Part shown: one piece after another, positions 1-9,298 of the stretch
Position numbering within the stretch: position 1 is the first letter of the stretch
Layout of the letters: the number at the start of each line of letters is the position of its first letter
Assembly: GCA_018262975.1 (NCBI GenBank)
Contig: JADFDG010000006.1
Location: 57,137 to 121,136 of the forward strand
Direction: 5' to 3'
DNA from: Gammaproteobacteria bacterium
Lineage (GTDB): Bacteria; Pseudomonadota; Gammaproteobacteria; Pseudomonadales; JADFDG01
DNA: 64,000 nucleotides
Program-made: the position numbers and the translations under genes
The notes under the pieces: model-generated
What the model was told of the DNA's origin: nothing
The model's database searches: none
What the model saw: the letters and a program-made list of their open reading frames with translations, nothing else

Positions 1-1
1 G

Positions 2-517
2 GGCATCGGCGCCACCATGACCCTGCCGATGGACATCCGCGTGTGCTCCGAGGCTGCCAAGATCGGCTTCGTGTTCGTGCGTCGCGGCATCGTGCCGGAC
101 GGCGCGGCCAGCTGGCTGCTGCCCAAGGTCGTGGGCCTGCCGCAGGCGCTGGAGTGGACGCTGAGCGGCCGCGTGTTCGGCGCCGAGGAAGCCCTCAAGG
201 GCGGCCTGGTGCGCTCGGTGCACAAGCCAGAGGACGTCCTGCCGACCGCCATGGCCCTGGCCCGCGAGATCGCCGACAACACCTCGGCCATTTCCGTGGC
301 CGTCGCCCGCCAGCTGCTGTGGAACATGGCTGGCAGCGAGCACCCGGTGTTCGCCAACATGTACGAGTCCCGCGGCCTTTACTACGCCGGCAAGTCGCCG
401 GATGCGATGGAGGGCGTGATGTCCTTCCTGCAGAAGCGCCAGCCGGTTTACCCGGGCAAGGTCAGCAAGGACATGCCGGCCGGCTTCCCGTGGTGGGACG
501 AGCCGCAGTACAAGTAA
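2..517 (+). CDS. Enoyl-CoA hydratase/isomerase (crotonase) family protein, C-terminal part, truncated by window start
   Basis: Open frame from the window edge; translation contains crotonase-like 'RRGIVPDGAASWLLPKVVGLPQALEWTLSGRVFGAEEALKGGLV'. Confidence 0.85.
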   Translation, partial: GIGATMTLPMDIRVCSEAAKIGFVFVRRGIVPDGAASWLLPKVVGLPQALEWTLSGRVFGAEEALKGGLVRSVHKPEDVLPTAMALAREIADNTSAISVAVARQLLWNMAGSEHPVFANMYESRGLYYAGKSPDAMEGVMSFLQKRQPVYPGKVSKDMPAGFPWWDEPQYK

Positions 518-538
518 AACGCCAGCGCGTTCGACCGG

Positions 539-567
539 AGCCCCGCCATGCGGGGCTTCTTTTTTTG
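539..567 (+). terminator. Rho-independent terminator
   Basis: AGCCCCGC-CAT-GCGGGGCT followed by a T-run, just downstream of the crotonase stop. Confidence 0.85.
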
Positions 568-651
568 GGCGCCATGGCCGCTACTGTCGGTGGCGCGGGC
601 GTTGGGCTACGATGCACCAGTCATTACGCCTGCCTGTCGGGGATACCGCTG

Positions 652-1806
652 ATGTCGCTGCGTTCGCTGATCGTCCTTGTTGCCTGCCTCGTTGCGTTCC
701 CGGCGCGCGCCGCCGAGCCGCCGCTGCAACTGAACCAGACCATGGTCGAGATCGGCGGGGTGATGTCCAACCTGCTCAACGAGAAGGTCCTGTCGGATCC
801 CGACAACGCGCTGCGCCAGCTCGACGCGCTGGAAGAACGCTTCCGCACCATGGAGCCGCATACCGCGGACCGCGGACCGGCTTTCCGCATCACCTGGCAG
901 ACCATGGTCGAGCAGATCGGCCGCACCCGCGACGCGGTCGAGGCGGGCACCGCCACCACGGGCAACATGCGCAACCTGGTACACGGCATTGCCTCCGCCT
1001 GCGCCGGCTGCCACACGCAGGACGACCGCACCCAGGCCATCAGCTTCGGCAAGTTGTCGCCGTCCACGGATGATCCGCTGCAGAAGGCGCGCTTCCACTA
1101 CATCACGCGCGACTACGCCGCCGCGCTCAGCCTCTACGATGCCTACCTGGATGCCCAGCCGCGCCTGGCCTACAACGGCCCGATCCTCGATGCGCTGGAA
1201 GGCGAACTGACGATCTACGCGCAGGTGTATCGCGATCCGGAGCGGGGCGCCAAGGCCCTGCGCAAGCGGCTGGAGCGCAGCGGCGGCTCGATGTCCAAGC
1301 AGGTGCGCAAGGACCTGCAGGCCTGGGTCAAGGGCTTCGAGGAAATCCGCAAGGCGAAGCTGAAGGCTTTCGAGCCTTCGATCGGCGACCTCGAGGCCTA
1401 CGCCACCCGCTACATCCAGCCGCATGCCGGCGTGCCCATCGTCACCGAGGAAAAGGACACGGTGATCTACCTGTGGATGCGCGGCCTGCTGCACGAGTAC
1501 GTGCAGTCGCACCCGGCTGACCCGCGCATGCCGGACCTGCTCTACTGGCTGGCCATCGCCGATCGCGTGCTGGATTACAACTTCTATTACTCGCTCGCCG
1601 ACCTGTACCTGAAGGAATGCATCGTCCGTTACCCGGACACCGACGCGGCCGAGCGCTGCTACGACGAGTTCGAGCGTTACGTGGAGTTCGCCTACAGCGG
1701 CTCCAGCGGCGAGCACGTGCCGGCAGAAGTTCGCGACGACCTGGCGCGCCTGCGCGAGATCCTCGACGCGGCCCACGCCGCTACCGAAGTACCCGCCGCC
1801 CCGTAA
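652..1806 (+). CDS. Exported protein with one c-type heme motif (CXXCH)
   Basis: From ATG 652 the protein has a signal peptide (MSLRSLIVLVACLVAFPARAA) and 'SACAGCHTQ'. The longer ORF start at 43 overlaps the upstream gene and is rejected. Confidence 0.6.
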   Translation: MSLRSLIVLVACLVAFPARAAEPPLQLNQTMVEIGGVMSNLLNEKVLSDPDNALRQLDALEERFRTMEPHTADRGPAFRITWQTMVEQIGRTRDAVEAGTATTGNMRNLVHGIASACAGCHTQDDRTQAISFGKLSPSTDDPLQKARFHYITRDYAAALSLYDAYLDAQPRLAYNGPILDALEGELTIYAQVYRDPERGAKALRKRLERSGGSMSKQVRKDLQAWVKGFEEIRKAKLKAFEPSIGDLEAYATRYIQPHAGVPIVTEEKDTVIYLWMRGLLHEYVQSHPADPRMPDLLYWLAIADRVLDYNFYYSLADLYLKECIVRYPDTDAAERCYDEFERYVEFAYSGSSGEHVPAEVRDDLARLREILDAAHAATEVPAAP

Positions 1807-1818
1807 CCGGCCCCACCT

Positions 1819-1847
1819 GTAGCGAGGGGGCCATGCCCCCTCGCTAC
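1819..1847. repeat. GTAG-type palindromic repeat, copy 1 (single short palindrome)
   Basis: GTAGCGAGGGGGC-CAT-GCCCCCTCGCTAC, perfect 13-3-13 palindrome; core shared with copies at 23334, 47574 and 63217. Confidence 0.85.
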
Positions 1848-2992
1848 CTGCGATCCAGCCACCGTTCGATCGCCCGGCCGGCATCCTCCAGTGACGATTC
1901 CACGCGCCGCAGCAGCGGCCAGCGCTGCTCCCAGCTCGCCGGGTCGATGCGGCTGCTCTGGGCAAGATCTTCCTCGAACATCGCCGCCACCTGGTCGGCA
2001 AACCCGGGGTCATCAACCTCCTGGTTTGCCTCCAGGTTCCAGCGCAGGTTCCAGCGATCGAAATTGCAGGATCCCAGCGACACCCAGTCGTCCACCAGCA
2101 AGGTCTTGCTGTGGATGAAGCGCGGCTGGAACTCGTGGATGCGTATGCCCTGGCGCAGCAGCCGGGCATAGTAGTGGTGGCTCATCAGCCACAGCAGCGG
2201 ATGGTCGGTTTGCGCGCCGGGCAGCAGCAAACGCACGTCCACCCCCCGGCGTGACGCCGCCGCCAGCTGGCGGCGCAGGGTCAGCGAAGGCAGGAAGTAG
2301 GGCGTGGCCAGCCAGACACGACGGCGCGCGCGCTCGATACGAGCCCCGGCATTGTGCTTCACGTCCTGCACCGCCGGGCCATGCGCAATGGAGACTCGCC
2401 CGCGTTGCTGCAAGGATAGGGAGGGGTCCGGTGGCGGGTTGCGCAAGCGCAGCGGCGGGTTGTCCGCGCTGGCCCAGGCATGTGCGAACAGCCGTGCCCA
2501 GTCGTGGACGACGTCCCCGCGTATCTCCAGCATGGTTTCCCGCCAGTAGCTGTGCGGGCGCGTCCGCGGCGAGAAGTCATCGGTAATTCCGGCGCCGCCC
2601 ACGAAGGCGACTTTCTCGTCGACCACCAGCAATTTGCGGTGGTCACGCGTCAGGTTGCGCAGGCGGTCGCCGATCACCTGCAGCGGGTTGAATACGTGCA
2701 ATTCAACGCCGGCACGCGACAGCCGGGAGCGATCCGCGGAGGCGAGCGCCAGCGAGCCGAACGCATCGATCATCACCCGCACATCAACCTTGCGGCTCGC
2801 GGCGGCGACGAGCGCATCGATGAACCGGGCTGCGACGCTGCCGGTCTCGAACAGGTAGATTTCGAGAAATACGCTATGGCGCGCGTTGGCAATGGCGGCG
2901 AGCATCGCCGGGAAGAACTGGTCGCCGTTGCGCAGCAGCGTGAAATGGTTGTGAGGGTGCCAGCGGAACACCGGCAGCCTGTGCACCGCCAT
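1844..2992 (-). CDS. Phospholipase D / cardiolipin synthase-like protein
   Basis: Two HKD motifs: 'HRKLLVVDEKVAFVGG' and 'HSKTLLVDDWVSLGSCNFD'. Confidence 0.88.
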   Translation of the reverse strand: MAVHRLPVFRWHPHNHFTLLRNGDQFFPAMLAAIANARHSVFLEIYLFETGSVAARFIDALVAAASRKVDVRVMIDAFGSLALASADRSRLSRAGVELHVFNPLQVIGDRLRNLTRDHRKLLVVDEKVAFVGGAGITDDFSPRTRPHSYWRETMLEIRGDVVHDWARLFAHAWASADNPPLRLRNPPPDPSLSLQQRGRVSIAHGPAVQDVKHNAGARIERARRRVWLATPYFLPSLTLRRQLAAASRRGVDVRLLLPGAQTDHPLLWLMSHHYYARLLRQGIRIHEFQPRFIHSKTLLVDDWVSLGSCNFDRWNLRWNLEANQEVDDPGFADQVAAMFEEDLAQSSRIDPASWEQRWPLLRRVESSLEDAGRAIERWLDRR

Positions 2993-3003
2993 CCGTCAGC
3001 CGC

Positions 3004-3771
3004 TCAGGCGCTGCGCATGCGCACCGCGTTGCCGGTTATGGGGGCATTGGCCATGTCGCACAGCACGTCGCGCTTGAGCACCTCGATCTCCTTGCCATCC
3101 ACCGCCAGCACGCCGTTGGCTTGCAGGCGGGTAAAGATGCGGCTCACGGTTTCCACCGCCAGGCCGAGGAAATTCCCGATGTCATTGCGCGACATCGGCA
3201 AGCGGAAGCGATTGGCCGACAGGCCGCGACGGGTGTAGCGCGACGACAGGTTGAGCAGGAAGGACGCCACGCGTTCGTCCGCCGGCTTCTTGGTGAGCAA
3301 CAGCATCAATTGCTGGTCGGCCTGGATCTCGCGGCTCATCAGCTGGAAGAAGTGGCGTTGCAGCGTGGGAATGCGCGTGGAGAGCAACTCCAGCTTGCTG
3401 AACGGAATCTCGCAGATTGCCGCCGACTCGAGTGCCTTGGCTGCATTGCTGTGCAGGTTGGTGCTCAGGCCGTCCATGCCGAGGATCTCGCCCGGGAGGT
3501 AGAAGCCGGTGACCTGCTCCTCGCCTTCCTCGGTCAGCGTGTAGGTCTTGAAGGCGCCACTGCGCACGGCATACACGGCCTGGAATTCGTCGCTGGGGCG
3601 GAACAGGTGTTCGCCTTTGCGCAGCGGCCGCGAGCGCTTGATGATGCTGTCGAGCTCGGTGATCTCGTCATCACGCACTGCGATGGGCAGGCAGATGGGG
3701 TTCAGGCTGCAATCCGTGCAGGTGACATGCGAGCCGCCGGCAAGGCGGTCGGCACAGGCATGGTCGGTCAT
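3004..3771 (-). CDS. fnr: Crp/Fnr family regulator, FNR/Anr-like with cluster-binding cysteines
   Basis: N-terminal 'CTDCSLNPICLP' cysteine cluster, cNMP-binding-like fold, HTH 'MSRNDIGNFLGLAVETVSRIFTRLQ'. Confidence 0.9.
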   Translation of the reverse strand: MTDHACADRLAGGSHVTCTDCSLNPICLPIAVRDDEITELDSIIKRSRPLRKGEHLFRPSDEFQAVYAVRSGAFKTYTLTEEGEEQVTGFYLPGEILGMDGLSTNLHSNAAKALESAAICEIPFSKLELLSTRIPTLQRHFFQLMSREIQADQQLMLLLTKKPADERVASFLLNLSSRYTRRGLSANRFRLPMSRNDIGNFLGLAVETVSRIFTRLQANGVLAVDGKEIEVLKRDVLCDMANAPITGNAVRMRSA

Positions 3772-3863
3772 GATTCCCTCGCGCAATACCAACGTGTCAG
3801 CGGGGCAATCCTAACACTGCTACAAGTCCGGCAACCACCGTGCGGCGGCTGGCCAGCATCCAC

Positions 3864-5297
3864 TCAGATAATGCGGGAAAAGGCGGCAGGACGGACGGCG
3901 TCCTGGAGGTAGCGGTCGAAGACCATGCAGATGACCCTCAACAGCAGCCGGCCCTTGGGGGTGACATCGATGCGGCCGGGGCGGGTGGTGACCAGCCCGT
4001 CTACCTCAAACGGGACAAGCTGCTGGAGTTCGCGCGCGAAATAGTGCTCGACGCGCACGCCGAACAACTCCTCGATGTCGGCGAAGCGCAGACTGCCCTG
4101 GCAAATGATATCCGTTATCACCTGGCGGCGAATCAGGTCATCGGGTGAAAGTTCGATGCCGCGCTCGATGGGCAGGTGACCACTGCGAATGGCCTCCGCG
4201 TACTCCGGGATGGCCTTGGCGTTCTGGGCATAGACGTTGCCCACCTGGCCAATCGACGAAATACCCAAGCCCACCAGGTCGGCACCGCGATGGGTGGAAT
4301 AACCCTGGAAGTTGCGGTGCAGGCCGCCTTGCCGCTGTGCCACGGCAAGCTCGTCGTTGGGCTTGGCGAAGTGGTCCATGCCGATGTAGACGTAGCCAGC
4401 CTTGAGCAACCCGGAGATGGTCTGCTCGAGGATGCGGACTTTCTCGGCGGCCGGTGGAAGCGCGGCCTCGTCGATCTGGCGTTGCGTCTTGAAGCGTGCC
4501 GGCAGGTGTGCGTAGTTGAACACGCTGATGCGGTCCGGCGACAGCGCAACGACGGTATCGAGGGTCTCGCGGAACGTCTCCACCGACTGGTGCGGCAGGC
4601 CGTAGATCAGGTCGTAGCTGACGGAGCGGAAGCCGAAGCTGCGCGCGACCTCCGTCACCGTGCGCACCTGCTCGACGCTCTGGATGCGGTTGACCGCCTT
4701 CTGTACACGCGGGTCGAAGTCCTGCACGCCAAGGCTCAGGCGGTTGAAGCCCAGGCCACGCAACAGGCCGATGGTGCCTTCCTCGACGGTGCGCGGATCG
4801 ATCTCGATGGAATATTCACCGCGGTCGGCATCCAGCAGGCGGAAATGCCGCGCCGTGTGGTGCATCAACTCGGTCATTTCCGCGGGGCTGAAGAAGGTCG
4901 GCGTACCGCCGCCCCAGTGCAGCTGGGTGACCGGGCGGCCGTTCTCGAACAGCGCCGACTGCAGGCGAATCTCTTCCTTCAGCAGGTCGAGGTATTCGCG
5001 TGCACGCTCGCGGTTTGCCGTGACGATCTTGTTGCAGGCGCAGTAGTAGCAGACCGTGGCACAGAACGGCAGGTGGAAATACAGCGACAACGGGCGGCGC
5101 TGGGTGTTGCTGGCGGCGCAGGCGTGGCGGTACTGCTCTTCGCCGAACTCCTCGTGGAAGAGGTTCGCCGTCGGGTAGGACGTGTACCGCGGGCCGGCCA
5201 CGTCGTAGCGCCGCAGCAGGTCTTCATCCCACTGCACCGCCTGACGCGAATTGTCGATGACTTTGAGGTCCACGACCCTGGCAACCCGGATATTCAT
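3864..5297 (-). CDS. hemN: Oxygen-independent coproporphyrinogen III oxidase
   Basis: 'YTSYPTANLF', radical-SAM 'PFCATVCYYCACNK', 'HWGGGTPTF'; start placed at ATG 5297. Confidence 0.95.
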   Translation of the reverse strand: MNIRVARVVDLKVIDNSRQAVQWDEDLLRRYDVAGPRYTSYPTANLFHEEFGEEQYRHACAASNTQRRPLSLYFHLPFCATVCYYCACNKIVTANRERAREYLDLLKEEIRLQSALFENGRPVTQLHWGGGTPTFFSPAEMTELMHHTARHFRLLDADRGEYSIEIDPRTVEEGTIGLLRGLGFNRLSLGVQDFDPRVQKAVNRIQSVEQVRTVTEVARSFGFRSVSYDLIYGLPHQSVETFRETLDTVVALSPDRISVFNYAHLPARFKTQRQIDEAALPPAAEKVRILEQTISGLLKAGYVYIGMDHFAKPNDELAVAQRQGGLHRNFQGYSTHRGADLVGLGISSIGQVGNVYAQNAKAIPEYAEAIRSGHLPIERGIELSPDDLIRRQVITDIICQGSLRFADIEELFGVRVEHYFARELQQLVPFEVDGLVTTRPGRIDVTPKGRLLLRVICMVFDRYLQDAVRPAAFSRII

Positions 5298-5308
5298 TGG
5301 GCCGCAGT

Positions 5309-6073
5309 TTATGGGGATATCGCCGCCGCCTCGTTGACGTGCATCAAGGCCCCCACGGCGTATTGCCAGACATCGCCCGGTGAACGGCAGGTTCCGTCGA
5401 GAATCGCCGGCAGCGCGAGCCACGTCGACAGCAGTGTCCACGCGGCATAGAGCAGCATCAGCACGCCGGAGTACTTCCGTACACGTTGCGCATGGCGGAT
5501 CAGCCAGCCGGAGGCCATGCCGATCCCGAGCACCGCGGGGAGGGTGCCGGCCCCGAAGGCGACCATCGCCGCCGCACCGGCAGTCGCGCTGCCGGAAGTG
5601 GCCGCGTAGAGCAGGGCGCCGTACACCAACCCGCAGGGCAGCAGGCCCCACAGCGCGCCCAGCGCGATCGCGCGCGGCAGGCTGGTCACCGGCAGCAAGC
5701 GGCGCGCCAGCGGTGCAAGGCGGCGCCAGACGCGGGCACCGGCGGCTTCCAGCCAGCGCATCCAGCCGGCGATGCCCAGCAGGTACAGGCCGATGGCCAG
5801 CAGCACCACGGCTGTCAGCACGCGGGCGACGGCCATCGCCAGCCCGGCGTCACGCGGGGAAACCAGCGCGGCCGCGCCACCGGCCAACGCGCCGAGCAGC
5901 GCATACATGCCCACGCGCCCGATGCTGTAGCCGGCGCTGAGCAGGAAGGTGCGTTGGCTGGCAGGAATGGCGTGGGCGAGTGCGCCGGCGATGCCGCCGC
6001 ACATGCCTGCACAGTGGCCCGCACCGGCCAGGCCGGTGAGGAAAGCTGCCAGCAGCAGGACGGGGTCGATCAT
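5309..6073 (-). CDS. Sulfite exporter TauE/SafE-like membrane protein of the cco cluster
   Basis: Multi-TM with 'GAGHCAGMCGGI' and 'GLLPCGLVYGAL'; 4-bp overlap with ccoS. Confidence 0.75.
   Translation of the reverse strand: MIDPVLLLAAFLTGLAGAGHCAGMCGGIAGALAHAIPASQRTFLLSAGYSIGRVGMYALLGALAGGAAALVSPRDAGLAMAVARVLTAVVLLAIGLYLLGIAGWMRWLEAAGARVWRRLAPLARRLLPVTSLPRAIALGALWGLLPCGLVYGALLYAATSGSATAGAAAMVAFGAGTLPAVLGIGMASGWLIRHAQRVRKYSGVLMLLYAAWTLLSTWLALPAILDGTCRSPGDVWQYAVGALMHVNEAAAISP
5334..5347. promoter_or_regulatory. Putative FNR box upstream of hemN
   Basis: TTGAC-GTGC-ATCAA, one mismatch to TTGAT-N4-ATCAA; a CATAAA -10-like hexamer follows on the minus strand (5313-5308). Confidence 0.6.
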
Positions 6074-6240
6074 TCCTGGCGGTCGCGGCGGACCTGGTCT
6101 TCGCGCTCGTCGAAGATGATGCGGTGGGCCGGACCCTGCAGGTCGTCGTACTGGCCCTTGCGCAGCGACCAGATGAACATGCCGATGGCGCCGCCCAGTA
6201 CCAGCAGCGACATGGGGATCAGGAAATACAGGGCGCTCAT
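6070..6240 (-). CDS. ccoS: cbb3-type cytochrome oxidase assembly protein CcoS
   Basis: 56-aa single-TM protein 'MSALYFLIPMSLLVLGGAIGMFIWSLRKGQYDDLQGPAHRIIFD'. Confidence 0.92.
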   Translation of the reverse strand: MSALYFLIPMSLLVLGGAIGMFIWSLRKGQYDDLQGPAHRIIFDEREDQVRRDRQE

Positions 6241-8759
6241 CGGGATCCGGCCTCGCCAGGCTTGGTTGCGCGATTGTGGGCCGCAGGCGCCGTCCGGTAA
6301 AGAACGCGGTCGGCGCGCCGCTCGATGGCCAGCGCATTGACCACCACCACCAGCGAACTGAGCGACATGCCCAGCGAAGCCAGCCACGGCGGCACCAGGC
6401 CCGCCATGGCCAGCGGGATCATCGAGATGTTGTAGGCCAGCGCCCAGCCGAGGTTCTGGCGGATGGTGCGGCGGGTGGCGGTGGCCGTGGCGATTGCATC
6501 GGGAACCAGGCCGAGGTGGGCACGCAACAACACCGCGTCAGCCGCGCCGCGGGCCAGGTCCGTGCCTTCACCGATGGCAAACGACACGTCGGCCGCCGAC
6601 AGTACCGGGGCGTCGTTGACGCCATCACCGACCATCAGCACCGGCCCGCCGCCCTGTTCGCGCAAGGCGTGCAGGTAGGCAACCTTCTCCTCGGGCGAAG
6701 CACCGGCGCGCACGTGGCGGATCCCGGTGTCGCGGGCAAAGCGTTCGGCCTCGCCCGAGGCATCGCCGGAGAGCAGGTGCACGTCCAGGCCGGCTGCCTG
6801 CAGGGCATGCACGACCTGGCGTGCATCGGGGCGGGGCGTATCGCTCACGCGGAAGGCAGCGAGCATGGTCTCGCCATCGGCGAGCCATACCCACGCACCT
6901 TCGCCCGGCGAGGTGGCGGCATCAGTCCGGCAGAAATCCGTGGCCCCGGCCCAGGCGCGGGCGCCGATCCGGTAACGCGCGCCATCCACCACGCCCTCGA
7001 TGCCGCGGCCCGGCACTACGCGCAGTTGCGTGGCGCGCAGCGGATCGTCACGGTCGGTGCGCCGGAAGGCACGGGCCAGCGGGTGCTCGGAATCGTGCTC
7101 CAGTGCCGCGGCAATCTCCCGCGCACGCGCCTCGTCCATGGCGGCGAATGACCGGAAGTCGATGACGGTCGGGCGGCCTTCGGTCAGGGTGCCGGTCTTG
7201 TCGAACACCACGGCGCGCACGTCGGGCAGCACCGCCAGACCCTGGCCACGCGTCACCAGCAGGCCGCGTCCGGTCAGGTGGTTGGTGGCCACCGTGTAGG
7301 CGGCCGGGGTGGCCAGCGACAGTGCGCACGGGCAGCTGACGACCAGTACGGCCAGTGCGATCCAGAACGCGCGCGACGGATCGATGAACTGCCAGAGCAC
7401 CCACGACAGCACGGTGAGCAGCAACAGCACCACCACGAAGTGGGTGGAAATACGGTCGGCCAGTTCCTGCAGTGCCGGCTTGCCGGCCTGCGCGCTGTTC
7501 ACCATGTCAACGATGCGCGACAGGCGCCCATTGGCGGGTGAGGCGGTGACGTTGATGCGGAACACGCCATCGACGCTGGTGCAGCCGCCGGTGAGCGTGC
7601 TGCCGGGACCGTGGCGTACCGGCAACGATTCGCCGGTAAGCATCGCTTCGTTCACGTGGCCTTCGCCTTCGAGCACCACGCCATCGGCGGGAATGGTTTC
7701 GCCAGCGGTGACCCGCACCAGGTCGCCCGGGCGCAACTGGCTGGCCGGTACCACTTCCTCGCGGTTGTCGCGCAGGCGCGTGGCCACCAGGGGCAGGGCG
7801 GCTGACAGGTTGTCGACCACCCGCGTCGCCTTGCGGCGGGCCTCCAGCTCGAGGTGGCGCCCGACCAGCAGGAAGAACACGAACATCACCACCGAGTCGA
7901 ACCACACCTCGGGGCCTTCGACGGCGACTGCCCACAGGCTGGCGAAGTAGGCCAGCAGGATCGCCAGCGCAACCGGGACATCCATGCCCGGCGTACCATT
8001 GCGCAGGCTCAGCCAGGCATTGCGCAGGAAGGGCCAGCCCGAATAGAACACCACCGGGGTGGTCACGAAGGCGCTGATGACGCGCAGGTAGTCGCGGTGT
8101 TCGATGCCCATGCTCTGTGCGGCATCGCCATAGAAGCCCACCGCCACGTGCATGACCTGCATCATGCCGAAGCCGGCCACCACCAGGCGCAACAGCGAGT
8201 TGCGGCGTTCGATATCCAGTCGCGAGCCCGTGCCACCGCGGAAGGGCAGCACGCGGTAACCCAGGCGGCGCACGCGCAGCAGTACATCGCGCAACTGGAT
8301 GCGGTCGGCGAGCCATTGCACGCGCACGCGGCCGCTGCTGACGTTCACCGAGGCCTGGGTGACGCCGGGCATCGCATTCAGCGATTTCTCGATCAGCCAG
8401 CCGCAGGCTGCGCAACGCAGGTCATCGACGATCAGGGTGCATTCGCGCGTTTCGCCACCGGCATCGTCCTTGCCGTTGGCCACGTAACCGGTTTCCGCGA
8501 GGGCAGTGTCGCTGACATTGGCGAACAGGTCATCAGGAACCGGCGCGTCACCGGGACGGGCGGAATACTGGTCGCGATGGAGGTAATAGTTTTCCAGGCC
8601 GAGGTCGACGATGGTGGTGCAGGCGGCCTGGCAGCCCGGGCAACAGGTCTGCTGTGCCTTGCCGAGCACCTGCACCGGCCACGAGCGGTTGCGTGGCAGG
8701 GCTTCCCCGCAATGGAAGCAACGTCCGTCTGGCACGGCGTCGCCGGATACGGTGCTCAT
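6237..8759 (-). CDS. ccoI: Copper-translocating P-type ATPase CcoI/FixI
   Basis: N-terminal 'CFHCGEALP', 'CAACGW', 'SCPCALSLATP', 'DKTGTLTEG', 'GDGVNDAPVL'. Confidence 0.95.
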   Translation of the reverse strand: MSTVSGDAVPDGRCFHCGEALPRNRSWPVQVLGKAQQTCCPGCQAACTTIVDLGLENYYLHRDQYSARPGDAPVPDDLFANVSDTALAETGYVANGKDDAGGETRECTLIVDDLRCAACGWLIEKSLNAMPGVTQASVNVSSGRVRVQWLADRIQLRDVLLRVRRLGYRVLPFRGGTGSRLDIERRNSLLRLVVAGFGMMQVMHVAVGFYGDAAQSMGIEHRDYLRVISAFVTTPVVFYSGWPFLRNAWLSLRNGTPGMDVPVALAILLAYFASLWAVAVEGPEVWFDSVVMFVFFLLVGRHLELEARRKATRVVDNLSAALPLVATRLRDNREEVVPASQLRPGDLVRVTAGETIPADGVVLEGEGHVNEAMLTGESLPVRHGPGSTLTGGCTSVDGVFRINVTASPANGRLSRIVDMVNSAQAGKPALQELADRISTHFVVVLLLLTVLSWVLWQFIDPSRAFWIALAVLVVSCPCALSLATPAAYTVATNHLTGRGLLVTRGQGLAVLPDVRAVVFDKTGTLTEGRPTVIDFRSFAAMDEARAREIAAALEHDSEHPLARAFRRTDRDDPLRATQLRVVPGRGIEGVVDGARYRIGARAWAGATDFCRTDAATSPGEGAWVWLADGETMLAAFRVSDTPRPDARQVVHALQAAGLDVHLLSGDASGEAERFARDTGIRHVRAGASPEEKVAYLHALREQGGGPVLMVGDGVNDAPVLSAADVSFAIGEGTDLARGAADAVLLRAHLGLVPDAIATATATRRTIRQNLGWALAYNISMIPLAMAGLVPPWLASLGMSLSSLVVVVNALAIERRADRVLYRTAPAAHNRATKPGEAGSR

Positions 8760-9280
8760 CCGTGCGGCAGCAGGTTCACCGGCTCGCCCTGGAAGATCAC
8801 GTCCGCGGCACGCAGGCGCCAGCGGCCGGCATCATTTTCCGGCAGCAACGGTTCGAGCATCAGGTGACGCTTGCCCATGGGCAGGCGGGGCAGGGCGCCG
8901 CGCCACGCGCCGTCGGCGCCACGCTGCAGCATGACGGTCATGTCTTCGCCGGACAGCGTCGAATGCACCATCAGCAACTGCAGGCGCTCCGGGAGCGTCG
9001 TGCCGTTGCTGATGGTCACGCTAACCGCCGGGCCGGCGGGATCCAGCACCAGGCTGGCGGCAAGGCCGAGCTCTCGGGCGCGGGTCTCGGCGTGCAGGTC
9101 CTGGTTGATCGCGCGGCCGGCCTTGTACCAGTCGTCGCGCACGAGGTCATCCTTGTGCTTGACGGAGATATAGACCATGAACAGGCTGGCGACCACCGAG
9201 GTCAGCGGCAGGCCGACCACCAGCCACATCCAGGGCTGGCGGTACCACGCCGGGTGTACTTCGTTACCGTCGGTGATCAT
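8756..9280 (-). CDS. ccoH: FixH family protein
   Basis: 'WYRQPWMWLVVGLPLTSVVASLFMVYISVKHKDDLVRDDWYKAG' and position between ccoG and ccoI. Confidence 0.88.
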   Translation of the reverse strand: MITDGNEVHPAWYRQPWMWLVVGLPLTSVVASLFMVYISVKHKDDLVRDDWYKAGRAINQDLHAETRARELGLAASLVLDPAGPAVSVTISNGTTLPERLQLLMVHSTLSGEDMTVMLQRGADGAWRGALPRLPMGKRHLMLEPLLPENDAGRWRLRAADVIFQGEPVNLLPHG

Positions 9281-9298
9281 GCGTGGCTCCAGTCAGGG

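Noticed and set aside
607-2169. 520-aa minus-strand ORF overlapping the CXXCH gene and cls-like gene
   Set aside because: No domain, overlaps two better-supported genes and the palindromic repeat.
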